A stretch of DNA of 8,550 nt from Desulfobacteraceae bacterium (GTDB lineage: Bacteria > Desulfobacterota > Desulfobacteria > Desulfobacterales > BuS5): assembly GCA_030592105.1 (NCBI GenBank), contig JAUVKE010000097.1:1-8550 (forward strand), in the 5' to 3' direction. Within the stretch, counting starts at the first letter, position 1, and every line of letters starts with the position of its first letter. The position numbers were made by a program, and so were the translations under genes. Below the pieces are notes generated by a model. The model was not told the DNA's origin. It made no database searches and saw only the letters and a program-made list of their open reading frames with translations. Below are positions 6,286-8,550 of this stretch, in pieces.

Positions 6286-7059
6286 TTAGATGCTCCTTCG
6301 TATCTGCCTTAAAAAGTCTAAACTTTTTGGCATTTTTTTAATATGATAGGGGACAAAAGTTTCCAGAAAAAAAAGTGATTCCTTTGTGGCATTTGTAGAA
6401 AATTTTATTTTTTGAGCAATGGGCAGCTGATTCTTTTCTATCCATAGAAGCTGCTTTACAGTCCCTTTTGCAAGGGGAATCCGTCCCCTTTGGCTGCCCT
6501 GTGAACATCCGGCGCAGATGAGCCCTCCATTGTCCAGATCAAAATATATCCGATTTTGCTTAATATCGTCGGTTTTTGTGTGGCAGGTCGTACAGCAGGA
6601 TAGGTTCGGCTCCATTCCGGCCAGTATCATAAATTTTATCTGGAAAAGTATTGAAAGGGTTTCCTGGGGTATATTCTCTTTATTCAGTTTTTCAAGGATA
6701 TACCATAGCAGGTTGAAAAGCTCTGTATGCTGTTCCCCTTCTTCCACCCATTTATCAATTAATTCAACCCAGTAGCTGGCATATGCAGTTTTGTATACGC
6801 TTGTTCTGATTTTAGAAAATGGTTCCTTTAATGTTGCTTCCTGTAAAACAGGCAGGCGATTTCCTTTGCCTGAACTGCAGATTATTTCCATGGCTGAAAA
6901 TGGCTCTAATATTCCGGCAAAGCGTTTAGTGCTTTTTTTTGCATATTTTGCGATAATCGACATTTTACCCCTTGCAAGTGTATAAAATGTAATTATCAGG
7001 TCATAATCTCCGAAGTTGATCCGCTTAAGAAGAATGGCAGGCGATGCGAAACTTGTCAT
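6286..7059 (-). CDS. recO: DNA repair protein RecO
   Basis: 257-residue RecO, the mediator that with RecR (and RecF) loads RecA onto SSB-coated single-stranded DNA in the RecFOR recombination pathway. Seen: an N-terminal OB-fold pattern with AILLKRINFGDYDLIITFYT (8-27), followed by GKMSIIAKYAKKS and LEPFSAMEI (51-59), typical of RecO; a helical middle; and a Cys4 zinc-finger pattern with Cys156/Cys159 and Cys182/Cys185 around YFDLDNGGLIC, as in many RecO proteins. The C-terminal segment ends with a basic tail (LDFLRQIRRSI). The ATG is 9 nt after the mgtE stop; those 9 nt are almost all A on the coding strand, so there is no visible Shine-Dalgarno and translation may be coupled to mgtE. Its last codons contain the ribosome binding site for the kinase gene. 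Intact. Confidence 0.93.
   Translation of the reverse strand: MTSFASPAILLKRINFGDYDLIITFYTLARGKMSIIAKYAKKSTKRFAGILEPFSAMEIICSSGKGNRLPVLQEATLKEPFSKIRTSVYKTAYASYWVELIDKWVEEGEQHTELFNLLWYILEKLNKENIPQETLSILFQIKFMILAGMEPNLSCCTTCHTKTDDIKQNRIYFDLDNGGLICAGCSQGSQRGRIPLAKGTVKQLLWIEKNQLPIAQKIKFSTNATKESLFFLETFVPYHIKKMPKSLDFLRQIRRSI
6293..6298 (-). promoter_or_regulatory. Shine-Dalgarno site for the TTG start of the GHMP kinase
   Basis: On the minus strand this reads AAGGAG and sits 8 bases before the TTG at 6282-6284, inside the last recO codons. It is the best ribosome binding site in the operon and is what decides the TTG start, since the conserved APCRIDLGG motif begins only 18 residues into the protein. 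Confidence 0.75.
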
Positions 7060-7068
7060 TTTTTTTAT

Positions 7069-8421
7069 TTATATGCCGATGAGGAGAGTCGTTATTTTAA
7101 AGTAGCAAAATATGCTTACAATATCAATGGTTGAGGTTACAAAGGGGCCTGTGGCAACGGCAGGATCAATGTTCATTCTTGCAAATATCATGGGGAACAT
7201 TGAGCCTATAAAGGCTGCAACTGACATTGATGTGAATACTGCGGCTGAAACAGATACAGATAGTAATAGCGTGTTGTATTGAAGCTGTGCCACCGAGGCG
7301 ATCATGCACCCGTAAATTATTCCCAGGATTGATCCTATTGCAAGTTCCTTTGATACAACTTTTTGCAGGTCTTTAAAGTCGTAACGTCCTGTTGCAATAC
7401 CCCTTACAACTATTGTGGATGACTGGGTCCCTATGTTTCCACCCATTCCCATTATAACAGGAATAAATGGGGCAAGGAATAGGGATTCAGACAGGCTTGA
7501 TTCAAAGTGCTTAATAATGAATAAGGCCAGTATACCACCTATACAGCTTGCAAATAGCCAGGGGAGACGTGTTTTTGTACTTTTAAAAATAGATTGTGTT
7601 TCTGTAAACTGTTCCCCCAAACCTGCCATTTTCAGTATGTCTTCTGTGGCTTCCATCCTGAAAATATCTATAACATCATCCACTGTGACAATTCCAACAA
7701 GTCTGTTTTTATCGTCTACAACAGGGACAGCAAGAATATCATATCTGGCTACAAGTTTTGCCACTTCTTCCTGGTCAGTATCTGTGGTTACGTAAAAGAC
7801 ATCTGATGTCATAAATTTTTTAAGGGGTGTTTGCGGGGGAACCACCACAAGCTGACGCAGAGAGATAACTCCCAGCAGCTTTTCCTGCTCATTTAAAACA
7901 TAGAGATAAAAGGGCATTTCAACATCCTGATGCTCTTTTTGCAGGGATTCTATGGCCTCTTTAGCTGTTGTGTCTTCGCTTAAGGCTATAAAGTCGGGAA
8001 CCATGATTCCACCGGCAGTATCTTTTTTGTAACTGAGGAGCCCCTCAACCTCGTCGGAGCCTTCCTGGTTCATTTTCTCCAGGATCGTGTCGGCTTTTTC
8101 TTTTGGGAAACGTACTATTAAATCTGCAACATCGTCTTTAGGCATCTGTTCAAGTATTGAAACAATGTCGTCTATATCCAGCGCGTCAACAAAATCAGGA
8201 AAAGCATTTTCATCAAGTTCACTTAACAGGATACCTTTTTGTTCGGTATCTTCTATCATGTGAAAAAGCTTATGCTGGTCGTGAAGGGAAAGGGAACGAA
8301 ATATTATGGACAGATCAGCCGCATGTGTTTTATTAACAATTTTTTTCAGATGGGATACGGCATCCCTTCGGAGCAGTCTTTTGATGCTGTCAACGAGAAT
8401 TTTATTACGATCTTCTTGCAT
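7069..8421 (-). CDS. mgtE: Magnesium transporter MgtE
   Basis: 450-residue MgtE-type Mg2+ channel/transporter of the inner membrane. Domain order: a cytosolic helical N domain (about 10-135); two CBS domains (about 138-195, beginning at DTAGGIM, and 202-260, with VPVVDDKNRLVGIVTVDDV); a connecting helix; and a five-helix membrane domain (about 285-450). The membrane part carries the family signatures PVIMGMGGNIGTQSST (321-336), RGIATG (340-345) and DPAVATGPFVTSTIDIVSI (419-437). Asp433 lies at the expected position of the conserved pore aspartate. In characterised MgtE the N and CBS domains sense cytosolic Mg2+ and gate the pore; the same is expected here. It starts at ATG 8419-8421 with no strong Shine-Dalgarno and appears to be the first gene of the minus-strand operon. 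No Mg2+ riboswitch fits in the short visible leader. Complete and undamaged. Confidence 0.96.
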   Translation of the reverse strand: MQEDRNKILVDSIKRLLRRDAVSHLKKIVNKTHAADLSIIFRSLSLHDQHKLFHMIEDTEQKGILLSELDENAFPDFVDALDIDDIVSILEQMPKDDVADLIVRFPKEKADTILEKMNQEGSDEVEGLLSYKKDTAGGIMVPDFIALSEDTTAKEAIESLQKEHQDVEMPFYLYVLNEQEKLLGVISLRQLVVVPPQTPLKKFMTSDVFYVTTDTDQEEVAKLVARYDILAVPVVDDKNRLVGIVTVDDVIDIFRMEATEDILKMAGLGEQFTETQSIFKSTKTRLPWLFASCIGGILALFIIKHFESSLSESLFLAPFIPVIMGMGGNIGTQSSTIVVRGIATGRYDFKDLQKVVSKELAIGSILGIIYGCMIASVAQLQYNTLLLSVSVSAAVFTSMSVAAFIGSMFPMIFARMNIDPAVATGPFVTSTIDIVSIFCYFKITTLLIGI

Positions 8422-8492
8422 AATAGTTACTTTAATTCTACTTGGTTTTTAGATAGAAGCCATGATAATATTGAAAAGAAACAGGGATTTGA

Positions 8493-8520
8493 ATTTTAGC
8501 TTCTTAAATTTAATGGTCAT
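8493..8520 (-). promoter_or_regulatory. Candidate sigma-70-type promoter upstream of mgtE
   Basis: On the minus strand ATGACC (8515-8520, four of six matches to TTGACA) is separated by 16 bases from TAAAAT (8493-8498, five of six matches to TATAAT). Transcription would begin roughly 65 bases before the mgtE start. The region is AT-rich, where such matches arise by chance, and the window ends 30 bases upstream, so an upstream gene could instead read through. It is the best promoter candidate for the operon within the window. Confidence 0.35.
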
Positions 8521-8550
8521 CATGGTATTTGAATACTTACGACTCTTCCT

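Noticed and set aside
7415..7795. 126-codon plus-strand frame opposite mgtE
   Set aside because: It lies wholly inside the well-conserved mgtE coding region, on the opposite strand, and is Ser/Ile-rich without motifs: a shadow frame.
8422..8550. Possible M-box magnesium riboswitch before mgtE
   Set aside because: The visible leader is AT-rich, too short and lacks paired helices or a terminator hairpin of an M-box.

Overview
This 8.55-kb window is a single block of core bacterial genes, all read from the minus strand. In transcription order (right to left) they are mgtE, recO, a GHMP-family sugar kinase, glyQ, glyS, a family-4 uracil-DNA glycosylase and sfsA. The separate alpha and beta glycyl-tRNA synthetase subunits, AT-rich DNA and protein sequence style suggest a Gram-negative anaerobe of the Desulfobacterales/deltaproteobacterial type. 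That placement comes from general familiarity with these proteins, not from a search.

Layout. Positions 8422-8550 are a short leader with a plausible promoter for mgtE. mgtE, recO and the kinase are packed (gaps of 9 and 1 nt), and the kinase uses a TTG start preceded by a Shine-Dalgarno site inside the end of recO. A 206-nt gap (5026-5231) follows. glyQ and glyS are 15 nt apart. After a second gap (1906-2043) come the uracil-DNA glycosylase and sfsA, which overlap by 32 nt. Positions 1-353 hold no convincing gene but contain several hairpins and short repeats.

Function. The genes cover magnesium uptake, recombinational repair, a small-molecule kinase of unknown substrate, glycine charging of tRNA, excision of uracil from DNA and an SfsA nuclease. 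They read as a housekeeping operon rather than one pathway.

The unusual content is non-genic. Both large gaps in the gene string hold a copy of the same 84-bp palindromic element (1830-1913 and 5110-5193, 77 of 84 bases identical). Copy 1 supplies the first codons of the longest uracil-DNA glycosylase reading frame. Copy 2 lies inside a second, outer 29-bp inverted repeat that reaches the kinase stop codon. Both copies keep the same short reading frame open. No transposase, CRISPR array, tRNA or rRNA was seen.
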